A stretch of 35,359 nt of DNA from Gammaproteobacteria bacterium. Its GTDB lineage: Bacteria; Pseudomonadota; Gammaproteobacteria; Arenicellales; Poriferihabitantaceae. A program made the translations under genes and the position numbers. The notes under the pieces were generated by a model that was given only the letters and a program-made list of their open reading frames with translations, did not search any database and was not told the origin of the DNA. The DNA lies in the NCBI GenBank assembly GCA_024644945.1, contig JAHEGU010000032.1, positions 1 to 35,359 of the forward strand, given 5' to 3'. The stretch's first letter is position 1. The number at the start of each line of letters is the position of its first letter. Of the stretch, positions 1 to 8,565 are shown piece by piece.

Positions 1-1878
1 TTTTATGTACGACCACCTCATCGTATGCGGCGCGGCGATGCTGATACAGCGTTAGCAGGGGTGTCGCGTCGCTTTACCGGGATGTTGCAGGTAGGAGGTC
101 AGGAGCACTTCTATCTCGAAGGACAGGCGTCCATTGCAATTCCCGGAGAAGATGGTGGCGTTAATATTCTTACTTCTACCCAGAATCCGACAGAAGCACA
201 GAAACTGGTGGCTGCGGTTCTAGGTATACCTATGAACCTGGTTAACGTGGAAACTCGTCGTATGGGGGGTGGGTTCGGCGGCAAGGAGACCCATGGCTCG
301 CCGTGGTCATGCATTGCAGCAGTTTTCGCACGGCGCACAGGTAAGGTGGTGTCATGCAGGCTATCTCGCCGCGATGACATGGTGATGACCGGCAAGCGCC
401 ACAACTTTCTCAATCGGTACGACGTTGGCTTTTCCGAACAAGGAGAAATCACCGCAATAAGTTATCTACTTGCGGGGCAATGTGGATATTCCCCGGACCT
501 GTCTGATGCCATCGTCGATCGCGCCATGTTCCATTGCGATAACGCGTACTACATTCCAGATGTTTTAATAGATGGATTACGATGTAAAACCCATACCGTA
601 TCCAGTACGGCGTTTCGTGGCTTTGGCGGGCCGCAAGGTGTGATTACCATGGAAGCAGTCATTGATCAGATCGCTTTCAATGTAGACAAGGATCCACTTG
701 AAATAAGAAAGCTCAATCTTTACGACACCGATAAACGTAACGTTACGCCCTATCATCAGCAGATTGAGTCGTATACGGTGCCCGCCATTATCGAGCAGCT
801 GGAGATTGATTCCGATTACTGGCGACGGCGCGAAGCTGTCAGGCAGTTTAACCAGTCGAGTCCTGTGTTGAAGAAAGGGCTTGCCTTAACGCCGGTTAAA
901 TTCGGTATTTCATTCACGGTATCACATTTGAACCAGGCCGGTGCGTTGGTGCATGTCTACACCGACGGCAGTATCCATCTAAATCATGGCGGGACTGAAA
1001 TGGGGCAGGGTCTGATGACCAAGGTTGCGCAGATCGTGGCGGAAGAGTTTCAGGTAAATCCAGCCAGGGTAGTGGTTTCTGCAACCCGTACCGATAAGGT
1101 GCCCAATACCGCACCCACCGCCGCGTCATCCGGTACAGATATAAATGGCATGGCAGCGCTTAATGCGGCGCGTAAGATTAAACAGAGGATGGTCGAATTT
1201 ATGGCACAGCGATATAAAGTCGAACAAAAGGAAATCGTCTTCCATAACGATCAGGTCAGCGCCGGTGAAAACATGCTTACCTTTGAGCAGGCAGCCAAAT
1301 CTGCATGGCTCGGTCGGGTATCTCTGTCGTCTACCGGTTTTTACAAAACTCCGAAAATTCATTATGACCGAGAGACTGCGTCAGGCAGGCCGTTTTTTTA
1401 TTTCGCCAACGGTGCGGCAGTCTCTGAAGTGGTCATTGATACACTGACTGGAGAGACCAGGGTGCTGCGCGCCGATATTCTCCATGATGTTGGTAATTCG
1501 ATTAATCCGGCTATAGATATCGGGCAGGTCGAAGGTGGGTATATTCAGGGTCTCGGCTGGCTGACCAGTGAGGAGCTGAAATGGGATCAGCAGGGAAGGT
1601 TGCTCACAGACAGCCCGGCAACCTATAAAATTCCCGCGATTTCGGATACCCCTGAGATTTTTAATGTTCGCCTGATGGAAAACACACCAAACTCTGAACC
1701 CACGATATTTCGATCAAAGGCGGTGGGTGAACCCCCACTGATGTTGGCGATATCGGCGTGGTGTGCGATTCGAGATGCCGTGGCGGCGGCTGGAGATTAC
1801 AACACGTTTCCGGAGCTTCACGCGCCTGCTACTCCAGAACAGATATTGCAGTCCGTGAACGGAGTGCGGTCGAGATGA
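1..1878 (+). CDS. xdhB: Xanthine dehydrogenase molybdopterin-binding subunit, 5' truncated by window edge
   Basis: Large Moco subunit of xanthine dehydrogenase, which hydroxylates hypoxanthine and xanthine to urate together with the FeS/FAD subunit. The frame is open from base 1, so the ATG at 25 is internal and roughly 150 N-terminal residues are missing compared with the usual ~780. Visible family motifs are GGQEHFYLEGQ (about 94-126), GGGFGGKE (about 268-290), RGFGGPQG (about 616-640), GTEMGQGL (about 991-1014), and VGEPPL, where the glutamate codon at 1729 corresponds to the catalytic Glu of the family. The stop overlaps the xdhC start as ATGA, so the two are translationally coupled. The xdhA subunit presumably lies upstream, outside the window. 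Identity is secure; the exact substrate is inferred from the linked xdhC, guaD, uraD and uraH genes. Confidence 0.95.
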   Translation, partial: FYVRPPHRMRRGDADTALAGVSRRFTGMLQVGGQEHFYLEGQASIAIPGEDGGVNILTSTQNPTEAQKLVAAVLGIPMNLVNVETRRMGGGFGGKETHGSPWSCIAAVFARRTGKVVSCRLSRRDDMVMTGKRHNFLNRYDVGFSEQGEITAISYLLAGQCGYSPDLSDAIVDRAMFHCDNAYYIPDVLIDGLRCKTHTVSSTAFRGFGGPQGVITMEAVIDQIAFNVDKDPLEIRKLNLYDTDKRNVTPYHQQIESYTVPAIIEQLEIDSDYWRRREAVRQFNQSSPVLKKGLALTPVKFGISFTVSHLNQAGALVHVYTDGSIHLNHGGTEMGQGLMTKVAQIVAEEFQVNPARVVVSATRTDKVPNTAPTAASSGTDINGMAALNAARKIKQRMVEFMAQRYKVEQKEIVFHNDQVSAGENMLTFEQAAKSAWLGRVSLSSTGFYKTPKIHYDRETASGRPFFYFANGAAVSEVVIDTLTGETRVLRADILHDVGNSINPAIDIGQVEGGYIQGLGWLTSEELKWDQQGRLLTDSPATYKIPAISDTPEIFNVRLMENTPNSEPTIFRSKAVGEPPLMLAISAWCAIRDAVAAAGDYNTFPELHAPATPEQILQSVNGVRSR

Positions 1879-2714
1879 ACTGGATTGATGCCATTGCACA
1901 ATTGACAAGACGTAACACCGGATTTGTGATCGTGACCGTGTTATCGGTAAAGGGTTCCTCGCCCCGTGCGGAACAAACCAAGATGGTGGTGACAGGCGAG
2001 ACGGTCTACCACAGCATCGGTGGCGGCAATCTTGAGTTTGAGGCAATTCAAACGGCGCGATCACTGTTGCAAGGCGACAGGGCCGCGATAGAAAGACATG
2101 ACTACTCGCTCGGAGCAGATCTGGTTCAATGCTGTGGCGGAAGCGTTGAGCTATTGTATGAGTGTTTTCCAGCCTGCGACTTTAACGTTGTGCTATGTGG
2201 TGCGGGACATGTCGGAAAAGCACTGGTGTCGATCCTGTCCGGTTTGCCCTGCCGGGTGCAATGGATGGATTCACGAAACGAACTACTGGAATCAGCAGTA
2301 CAGGAAGTCGGGCCGTCTTCGAGTGTGACACCGGTTAATTTTCACAATCCCTATCAGTCCATTGATCGGTGTCCGTCCTGGTCCTGGTACCTGGTGATGA
2401 CCCACAGTCATGAGATCGATTTCGAGCTCTGTGAGGCTATCCTCGGACGCAAAAAAGTTCAGTACTGCGGTCTGATTGGATCCAAATCGAAGGCAGCAAG
2501 TTTTCGCAGTCGACTCAATAGGAAGGGTTTCTCTGCAACGGAAATTGGCCTTTTAACCTCACCCATTGGACTTGATCTCGGTGCGGGCAAGCGTCCAATG
2601 GAAGTTGCTGTTTCCATTTCGGCACAATTGATGCAGCTCTACTATGCCGATCTGAAGCAGAAACGTGAAGTTTTTAATCCACTTAGCGTGGTAAGCAACA
2701 ATCACGTCGACTAG
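1875..2714 (+). CDS. xdhC: XdhC, molybdenum cofactor insertion chaperone for xanthine dehydrogenase
   Basis: XdhC-family proteins bind molybdopterin, promote its sulfuration and insert it into the XdhB subunit. I chose the ATG at 1875 (279 aa) because it overlaps the xdhB stop (ATGA) and gives the normal N-terminus MNWIDAIAQL; the frame is open further upstream, but only inside xdhB. The N-terminal half has the conserved HSIGGGNLE and CCGGSVELLYE segments. The C-terminal half carries a Rossmann-like glycine motif VVLCGAGHVGKAL, and a late IGLDLGAGKRP element typical of the family. The position directly after xdhB fits its role in maturing that enzyme. Confidence 0.94.
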   Translation: MNWIDAIAQLTRRNTGFVIVTVLSVKGSSPRAEQTKMVVTGETVYHSIGGGNLEFEAIQTARSLLQGDRAAIERHDYSLGADLVQCCGGSVELLYECFPACDFNVVLCGAGHVGKALVSILSGLPCRVQWMDSRNELLESAVQEVGPSSSVTPVNFHNPYQSIDRCPSWSWYLVMTHSHEIDFELCEAILGRKKVQYCGLIGSKSKAASFRSRLNRKGFSATEIGLLTSPIGLDLGAGKRPMEVAVSISAQLMQLYYADLKQKREVFNPLSVVSNNHVD

Positions 2715-2747
2715 TCTGGGGAACGACATATGGCTAATGTGCGGAAG

Positions 2748-2777
2748 TTAGAAGGCATGGGTTCCAACTTTTATAAT
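2748..2777 (+). promoter_or_regulatory. Candidate sigma-70 promoter before the acetyltransferase pair
   Basis: A perfect TATAAT lies at 2772-2777 with TTAGAA (4 of 6 matches to TTGACA) at 2748-2753, separated by 18 bases. It lies about 115 bases upstream of the MBOAT start in the only non-coding gap before that gene. This is a pattern match only. Confidence 0.35.
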
Positions 2778-2893
2778 GTTCCTCGACGACTAAAGACATA
2801 AGTATAAAGTGAGCCGGTTTGCTACACTCGACGGGGTGTAAAGGAAGAAAAATTCTTACAAGATCGGCTGCATGAGAAGCAATACCACCCGCG

Positions 2894-4336
2894 ATGGTTT
2901 TTAGTTCTGTACTTTTTCTTTTTGTGTTTCTACCCATCGTGCTGCTGCTCTATGGGGTAATCCCAAACAAGTGGCGAAACAGCTTTCTGCTCATTGTAAG
3001 TTTGAGTTTCTATGCCTGGGGGGAAGGGCTTTTCGTGGGCATTATGTTGCTTTCGATTGCCATGAACTATGTTTTTGGACTTGCTATAGAACGTGGAAAT
3101 GCGCGGGCGGGGCGACTATGGGTAGGATTTGCCGTAACCGCAAATCTCGCCCTTTTAGGTGTTTTTAAGTATGCAAATTTCCTGGTAGAAAACATAAATA
3201 CCCTGTTCTCCGGTGAGGGTACACAACTCATCACTATCGACCAGATTCATTTGCCTATTGGCATATCTTTCTTCACCTTCCAGGCAATGTCTTATGTGAT
3301 CGAAGTGCATCGTCGGGTGATGCCCGCACAGACCAATCTGCTGAATCTTGGGCTGTATATTGCACTTTTTCCTCAACTTATTGCCGGGCCAATCGTGCGC
3401 TACCATGATATTGCCGCACAATTAAAAACCAGATTCGTCAACGCGGGGCAGTTTGCCTATGGTATCGAGCGCTTCGTCATAGGACTTGGAAAGAAAGTCC
3501 TCATCGCTAATCCCATGGGGGCGGTGGCAGACGAGATCTTTGCGCTTCCTCCAGACAGTATTACCGCCACAGTAGCCTGGATTGCAGTGGCCTGCTATTC
3601 ATTGCAAATTTACTTCGACTTTTCCGGTTATTCAGACATGGCCATTGGTCTTGGGCGAATGTTTGGATTTAAGTTTCTGGAAAACTTTAACTATCCATAC
3701 ATATCACAATCGATACAAGAGTTCTGGCGCCGCTGGCATATATCGCTGTCCAATTGGTTTCGAGACTTCCTTTACGTTCCCCTGGGGGGAAACAGGCGGG
3801 GACCAGGCAGAACCTATATAAACCTGCTGATCGTGTTTGTACTGTGCGGATTGTGGCATGGTGCGAGCTGGAATTTTGTTGTCTGGGGGTTATTGCACGG
3901 CTCTTTTCTGGTGCTCGAAAGGATTGGATTTCTTGCTGTGTTGAATAGGATGTGGCGGCCGTTGCGGCATTGTTATGTGATTATGGTGGTAATGATAGCG
4001 TGGGTATTCTTCCGAATTGAGACTCTTTCGGGCGCCTCGGATTTCGTGGAAACCATGTTTTTAGCTGACACAAGTGGCAAGTATCAATTCGATCGTTTCT
4101 TTGATCTTGAGCGGGCATCTGTTTTTGTTGTCGGGATTATTATCGCCACCCCAGTTTTACCCTGGATAAGGAGCAGGTATACCGGCTCTGGTTCTCTGGA
4201 CTGTGGTGAGCCGGTACTGGTTCGGCATTTGAGCGTGCATGCAGTAAAGCACTTGTTGTTGCTGACTATTCTGGTTCTTTCTTCCATGCACTTGATGGCC
4301 GGTAGCCACAATCCATTTATCTATTTTAGATTTTGA
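2894..4336 (+). CDS. MBOAT-family membrane O-acyltransferase (AlgI-like)
   Basis: Inner-membrane O-acetyltransferase of the AlgI/DltB type, which moves acetyl groups across the membrane for O-acetylation of an extracellular polymer. The 480-aa protein is made of many hydrophobic helices from the N-terminus on. It contains the signature block FWRRWHISLSNWFRDFLY followed by PLGGNRRG. The conserved catalytic His lies in LWHGASW at residue 322, the same number as the active-site His of AlgI as I recall it. The ATG at 2894 has no strong ribosome binding site. It overlaps the next gene, an SGNH-type partner, as in other two-gene acetylation systems. No glycan synthesis genes are nearby, so the acceptor polymer cannot be told. 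Confidence 0.92.
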   Translation: MVFSSVLFLFVFLPIVLLLYGVIPNKWRNSFLLIVSLSFYAWGEGLFVGIMLLSIAMNYVFGLAIERGNARAGRLWVGFAVTANLALLGVFKYANFLVENINTLFSGEGTQLITIDQIHLPIGISFFTFQAMSYVIEVHRRVMPAQTNLLNLGLYIALFPQLIAGPIVRYHDIAAQLKTRFVNAGQFAYGIERFVIGLGKKVLIANPMGAVADEIFALPPDSITATVAWIAVACYSLQIYFDFSGYSDMAIGLGRMFGFKFLENFNYPYISQSIQEFWRRWHISLSNWFRDFLYVPLGGNRRGPGRTYINLLIVFVLCGLWHGASWNFVVWGLLHGSFLVLERIGFLAVLNRMWRPLRHCYVIMVVMIAWVFFRIETLSGASDFVETMFLADTSGKYQFDRFFDLERASVFVVGIIIATPVLPWIRSRYTGSGSLDCGEPVLVRHLSVHAVKHLLLLTILVLSSMHLMAGSHNPFIYFRF

Positions 4337-4341
4337 CTGTG

Positions 4342-5937
4342 ATGGATTCCGGTTCCATTTTACAACTGCGTTCAGACAGGCTCCTGGTCACTATGTTCCT
4401 GGCCGCGATCAGTCTGCCATTGGTATTGTCTGTCCTGTCAACCGATAAATCTGTATCAGAATCTGAAAAACGTACTCTTGCACCGAAACCGGTCGTGTCG
4501 CAGTTATTCAGTGATTTCGACGTTTATCGCAATAGCGTAGAAGATTACTGGGAGGATCATATAGGACTTAGAGAGCTGCTGATTACTGGCTATAGTGCGA
4601 TTAAAGTGCTGGTATTTAAAGTTTCTCCAAACGATCTGGCACTGCTGGGAAGGGACAAATGGATATTCTATTGGGGTGGGGGTAGTAATAATTATACCGC
4701 GGATCGTGATTTCTCTGGTCGGCATAAAATTTCGCGCGCACGATTGGATGGCTGGTATATCCATCACATGGCGACGTTAGAACATATGCGTACCAAGGGT
4801 GCAGAGTACGCGCTGTTCATTGCGCCAAATAAACAATCTATTCACCCCGAATTCTTGCCCTATAAAATCCGGCAGAAGTCTGGAAAAACAATCCTAGACC
4901 AATTTACTGAGTATCTCGAAGGAAAAAATGTTGAGGGGTTTTACGATCTACGCGCGGACTTGTTAGCCCTCAAACAGAGCGGGCCTGTTTATATGCGAAC
5001 TGACACACACTGGAATCATGAGGGTTATGTGCTCGCCTATAGAAAGATCATCGAGTGGGCTCGTCAGCATGCCGAAGGCATTCCGGTCAGCAGATCAGAT
5101 CAGGACTTTGAACTGGAGCACATACCTGAGATGACCGGTGATCTTGGTGGCATGGTGGGGTTTGCAAGTTATTTCGCGGAGCCGTCGGCGCTCGCTGCGC
5201 TCAAGGTGCCTTGCGCGGAGCAAGTAGAGAATATACCTCTGCAAAAGTATGGCGCAGAGCCGCAAAAGCAGGCGAGAAGATATCGATGCAAAGCGGCGAC
5301 CAAAAGGCTGCTGTTTATTCACGACTCATTTGGGCGTTGGGTTGCTCCGCTGTTGGCGGAACACTTTAAGGAAACGATCACCTCGAATTTCGGCAGTCCC
5401 ATTGTTCTGGAGGAACTTATCGAGGAGTTTCAGCCTGATATCATTGTCAATTTACGTGTCGAAAGGCAGCTTTTATCGTTGTTTCCAGATTATCCAGGGG
5501 TCACAGAGGATTTTATTGAATCAAAGTTCGAGCAAGGCAATCAAACGATTCATAAAGTTCAACTACAACCCGAGATCGTTCAATGCGTTAACTGTGATTT
5601 ACGTCAGAATGAGAATGGTCTGGAAATACTTTCTCACAGTGAGGATCCGTTTTTAGAGTTTGACGTGCCATCGCTGCAAAATGCTGGATTGGAAGCCACG
5701 GTGAAGGTCTCGGTGAAGAGTGAACAGCCTGATGAGCTGAAACTTTACTTCGCAACAGAAGATTCACCGGTTTTTTCAGAAGATAACGCTGTGTCATCCC
5801 CGATACAGAAAGGAGCTAATACAATCTACCTTCGAATTGCGGCGGAATCCCCATTCAAATCCCTTAGACTGGATCCAGGTATGAATAAAGGACTTTACTA
5901 TTTGAACTATCTTGGTATTCAGTATGGGGCGAATTAG
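4342..5937 (+). CDS. AlgX/AlgJ-like SGNH-type O-acetyltransferase partner
   Basis: Periplasmic partner of the MBOAT protein that would transfer acetyl groups to the polymer. One membrane segment near residues 10-30 (LLVTMFLAAISLPLVLSVL) anchors it. The family's Asp-x-His motif is DTHWN (D221, H223), and the nucleophile block is HDSFG (S329). A WIFYWGG-type segment after LLGRDK is also typical. The ~150-residue C-terminus after about residue 385 looks beta-rich and may be a carbohydrate-binding-like module, though I could not name it. The start could also be TTG 4333, whose second base begins the previous gene's stop, or GTG 4339; ATG 4342 is the simplest choice. Length 531 aa. Confidence 0.87.
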   Translation: MDSGSILQLRSDRLLVTMFLAAISLPLVLSVLSTDKSVSESEKRTLAPKPVVSQLFSDFDVYRNSVEDYWEDHIGLRELLITGYSAIKVLVFKVSPNDLALLGRDKWIFYWGGGSNNYTADRDFSGRHKISRARLDGWYIHHMATLEHMRTKGAEYALFIAPNKQSIHPEFLPYKIRQKSGKTILDQFTEYLEGKNVEGFYDLRADLLALKQSGPVYMRTDTHWNHEGYVLAYRKIIEWARQHAEGIPVSRSDQDFELEHIPEMTGDLGGMVGFASYFAEPSALAALKVPCAEQVENIPLQKYGAEPQKQARRYRCKAATKRLLFIHDSFGRWVAPLLAEHFKETITSNFGSPIVLEELIEEFQPDIIVNLRVERQLLSLFPDYPGVTEDFIESKFEQGNQTIHKVQLQPEIVQCVNCDLRQNENGLEILSHSEDPFLEFDVPSLQNAGLEATVKVSVKSEQPDELKLYFATEDSPVFSEDNAVSSPIQKGANTIYLRIAAESPFKSLRLDPGMNKGLYYLNYLGIQYGAN

Positions 5938-6035
5938 AAACGAGGCACTCTAACCACCCGAAAATTGTACCCTCGACTCTCTCTTGCTCAATACACTATT
6001 ATTTAATACAGATTACCAATCCCCCGGTTTTATTC

Positions 6036-7289
6036 ATGGCAGAAAATGAAGATATCCATACCGAATTCAGCACAAATAGTAATTCTGGGTTGATTGACGA
6101 AATTGCTGATTGGCTGATGTCTCAGGGACTCAGCGAAGCCAGCGTACCGGTCTTGTTCGAGCAGTGTTGTCTTCGCTTGCGTGCTGCTGGCTTGCCGATA
6201 TGGCGGGCGCTCCTTACTTACCCTACGCTTCATCCGCTGTATGCGTCCATGTGGTTGACCTGGCGCCGTGATAAGGGTGTCGGGATCACCGAATCTCTCA
6301 CAGGTTATACGAGTGTCGATGAGGATTTTTTAGAGAGCCCGTTCCACCATATGACCAAAACAAAAATACCATTCTTGCGCCGGAGGCTTGTCGGCGATGA
6401 GGCTATTCTAGACTTCCCGGTTTTGCAAAATTTCCATGATCAAGGGGCCACTGATTATCTTTCATTTCTTGTGCCGTTTGGTGACAACGCTTACAGAAAA
6501 ACCATGATCAACGGCATCATGACATCGTGGTCAACAGATCGAGAAAGCGGATTTAGCCACGATGATATTCGATCTCTGCACAGGATTCAGAATCGTCTTG
6601 GTGTGGTTTCCCGGGTCATGATCGAACGCCAGATCGCGATCAATGCTTTAGCCGCCTACCTTGGCCCTGATGCTGGGCAAAAGGTCCTGGATGGGAAGAT
6701 AAAGAGGGGTGATGGCGAAAATATTCATGCCGCGATCTGGTACAGCGACCTGCGCGAGTCGACGCGATTGGCAGATGAGTTGTCGTCGGAGGATTTTCTT
6801 AAACTTCTCAATATATATTTTGAATGTACCGCGGGTGCGGTTCTGGAAAATGGCGGGGAGGTGCTCCGCTTTATCGGTGATGCGGTACTGGCAATTTTTC
6901 CAATACGGGACGAAGCGGAGGCAACAGCGGCTTGTGAGGCGGCTGTCGCCGCTGCGCGTGACGCTGAATCTAATGTCAAGCGGTTTAACCAAAAGGAAAA
7001 GCTGCTGTTAAATAACCCTATAGCATTTGGCTTAGGATTGCACAAAGGATTTATTATGTACGGCAATATCGGTGTGCCATCGCGCCTGGAGTTTTCAGTT
7101 ATCGGCCCAGCGGCAAATGAAGTGGCAAGGATCGAAAACCTGACCAAAGCCTTCAATCGATCCATACTTGCGAGTCACGAATTCGTCGAACAATTGCCCA
7201 TCGAATGGGAACCGCTAGGCGCCCAAGATTTCGAAGGCGTGAGTCGATCGATTGAAGTTTATGGTCTGCCGGAACAATTCAAAAATTGA
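6036..7289 (+). CDS. Class III adenylate/guanylate cyclase with N-terminal sensory region
   Basis: Makes cyclic nucleotide from NTP. Residues 1 to about 190 form an N-terminal region of the kind seen in cyclases with a GAF-like sensor; I could not assign it firmly. The catalytic domain starts around residue 205. The two metal-binding aspartates are in YSDLRES (D238) and IGDAVLAIF (D282). The transition-state Asn and Arg are present in the segment NEVARIE. Unusually, the purine-contacting Asp of the common IGDAVN motif is replaced: the protein reads VIGPAANEVARIE. The substrate (ATP or GTP) is therefore uncertain. A decayed second cyclase follows directly. Confidence 0.9.
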   Translation: MAENEDIHTEFSTNSNSGLIDEIADWLMSQGLSEASVPVLFEQCCLRLRAAGLPIWRALLTYPTLHPLYASMWLTWRRDKGVGITESLTGYTSVDEDFLESPFHHMTKTKIPFLRRRLVGDEAILDFPVLQNFHDQGATDYLSFLVPFGDNAYRKTMINGIMTSWSTDRESGFSHDDIRSLHRIQNRLGVVSRVMIERQIAINALAAYLGPDAGQKVLDGKIKRGDGENIHAAIWYSDLRESTRLADELSSEDFLKLLNIYFECTAGAVLENGGEVLRFIGDAVLAIFPIRDEAEATAACEAAVAAARDAESNVKRFNQKEKLLLNNPIAFGLGLHKGFIMYGNIGVPSRLEFSVIGPAANEVARIENLTKAFNRSILASHEFVEQLPIEWEPLGAQDFEGVSRSIEVYGLPEQFKN

Positions 7290-7367
7290 ATTACAAAGAA
7301 AACAGAGAGAAAGGATTCAGATTTAACGGATATATCAAAATCGTTTGCTTGACTTGGGAAATGGGGT

Positions 7368-7717
7368 ATGAAGCACCAACTCGCTGCAATTTTATATGCC
7401 GATGTTGTGGGGTATACCAAACTTACAGGCATAGATGAGGAAGCTCCCATCAACGACTTAACGCTGGTCTCAATATGCTTGCGGATCTTGTAGAGGTCAA
7501 CGAGGGGAAAAAGGTACACGAAGCAGGAGACGCGATACTTGCAGAATTTCAAAGTGTTGTTGCGGCCGTTCAAGCGGCAATTGATTTTCAGATACGGATG
7601 TCTGAGCGAAATGAGGGATTGGAGAATGACAAACGTTTTGAATTCAGAATAGGGATCAATCTGGGTGAGGTCATACACGACAGGGGCGATGTCTATGGGG
7701 AACGTAAGCCCGAGTAG
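7368..7717 (+). pseudogene. Frameshifted, truncated second class III adenylate cyclase
   Basis: Translation from ATG 7368 begins like a cyclase catalytic domain (LAAILYADVVGYTKL, then DEEAPIND), but runs into stops. The homologous continuation lies in another frame from about 7469 (LNMLADLVEVNEGKKVHEAG, then DAILAEF, then FRIGINLGEVI, then DVYG) and stops at 7717, where GDGVNVAAR would be expected. Both metal-Asp motifs can be read, but in different frames, so no full domain can be made. It lies 78 bases after the intact cyclase but has a different sequence style (it lacks any N-terminal sensor), so it is not a simple recent duplicate. Confidence 0.8.
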
Positions 7718-8121
7718 GTCTTAGAGCAAAATACGATAAATTTGCCGGCATGTAACGTTGAGAGTGCAAGCAAGATTGTTGCGTTATCCCAAGGATATCA
7801 AAGCGCGGAAGTCTGCTTTGTACAGGATCCATTTACTCCTTCTACTACGATTTACAGAGCCTTAAATAACGAAACTAAACAGAGGCTTGACACTCGGTTT
7901 AATACGTGGGAATATTTCCCACGTAATTGAATGCCAAAAGGGGGCTGCTTTTTTTCAATTCTGTTTTGCCGCTCAGAGCGACTCGATATGCGTGCTTAAT
8001 TCGCCTAGACACGTCCGCTACCGATTGTCTCTATAGGCTGCGGATTGAGGCCGAATCGTTATATCGATATTTCCCCGCCACACCATTCAAGCTTAATTCT
8101 TACTAAGTAGAGAGAAGTGAT
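7718..8121 (+). other. Gene-poor stretch after the cyclase remnant
   Basis: About 400 bases without a convincing gene. A TTG-initiated 62-codon frame at 7742-7930 matches nothing I recognise and has no ribosome binding site. Fragments such as NVSPSRS in one frame just after 7700 could be further decay of the cyclase GDGVN region. The stretch holds a strong inverted repeat at 7903-7925, described separately. A purine-rich ribosome binding site (AGAGAAG) at its end serves fccA. Confidence 0.5.
7903..7925. repeat. Perfect 10-bp inverted repeat with 3-base spacer
   Basis: The arm TACGTGGGAA (7903-7912) and its exact complement TTCCCACGTA (7916-7925) flank TAT. A second, looser inverted repeat, AATTGAA at 7925-7931 and TTCAATT at 7954-7960, follows and encloses AAAAG and a long T run (7949-7955). 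The first dyad could be an operator; the second might act as a weak terminator. Neither assignment is proven. Confidence 0.6.
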
Positions 8122-8508
8122 ATGCAGAAAAAAATTTATAGGCTTCTATACCAAATAGGCTTGGCTTTAATTTTCACCTTTTCGAATGCCCAGGGTTCCA
8201 ATGCCGATGATTCGAGAATCTGGGCGTCCCAATGTTTTCAATGCCATGGCACCAACGGGTATCCAGTGGGCGACATGGATGAAATCGGTGGCAAAGATCC
8301 AAACAGCTTGTATGAAGAGCTGATCGAAATGAAGTATCGCGGAAAAACCGAAGGCATTATGGATTTGCATGCCCGCGGCTACAGCGATGAACAGTTAAGA
8401 GCGATTGCTGAATATATCTCTGCGCAGTCCGAATCCAAACAGCAGGAAGAAGAAAGAAACCAAGAGGAAGAAAGGGAAGAAGAGGAAGAGGAAGAGAATC
8501 ATGGGTAG
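8122..8508 (+). CDS. fccA: Flavocytochrome c sulfide dehydrogenase, cytochrome subunit
   Basis: Periplasmic c-type cytochrome that takes electrons from the FccB flavoprotein during sulfide oxidation. It has a Sec signal peptide over about residues 1-28, a single haem site CFQCHG (C38, C41, H42), and a likely distal Met in EGIMDLHARGYS, followed by the usual Asp/Glu-Leu-Ala-Tyr-Ile helix. Upstream AGAGAAG is a good ribosome binding site. The last ~26 residues are a Glu/Gln/Arg-rich low-complexity tail that is not part of the cytochrome fold. Directly followed by fccB (57-base gap), which strongly supports the assignment over a generic cytochrome c. Confidence 0.87.
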   Translation: MQKKIYRLLYQIGLALIFTFSNAQGSNADDSRIWASQCFQCHGTNGYPVGDMDEIGGKDPNSLYEELIEMKYRGKTEGIMDLHARGYSDEQLRAIAEYISAQSESKQQEEERNQEEEREEEEEEENHG

Positions 8509-8565
8509 GGACAGTGGAACATGCCGCTTGGAGTAACTTTACATATTAAGACAAGAGAATGAATT

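Noticed and set aside
7742-7930. 62-codon frame after the cyclase remnant
   Set aside because: TTG start without ribosome binding site; no cyclase-like or other motif; overlaps the inverted repeat.
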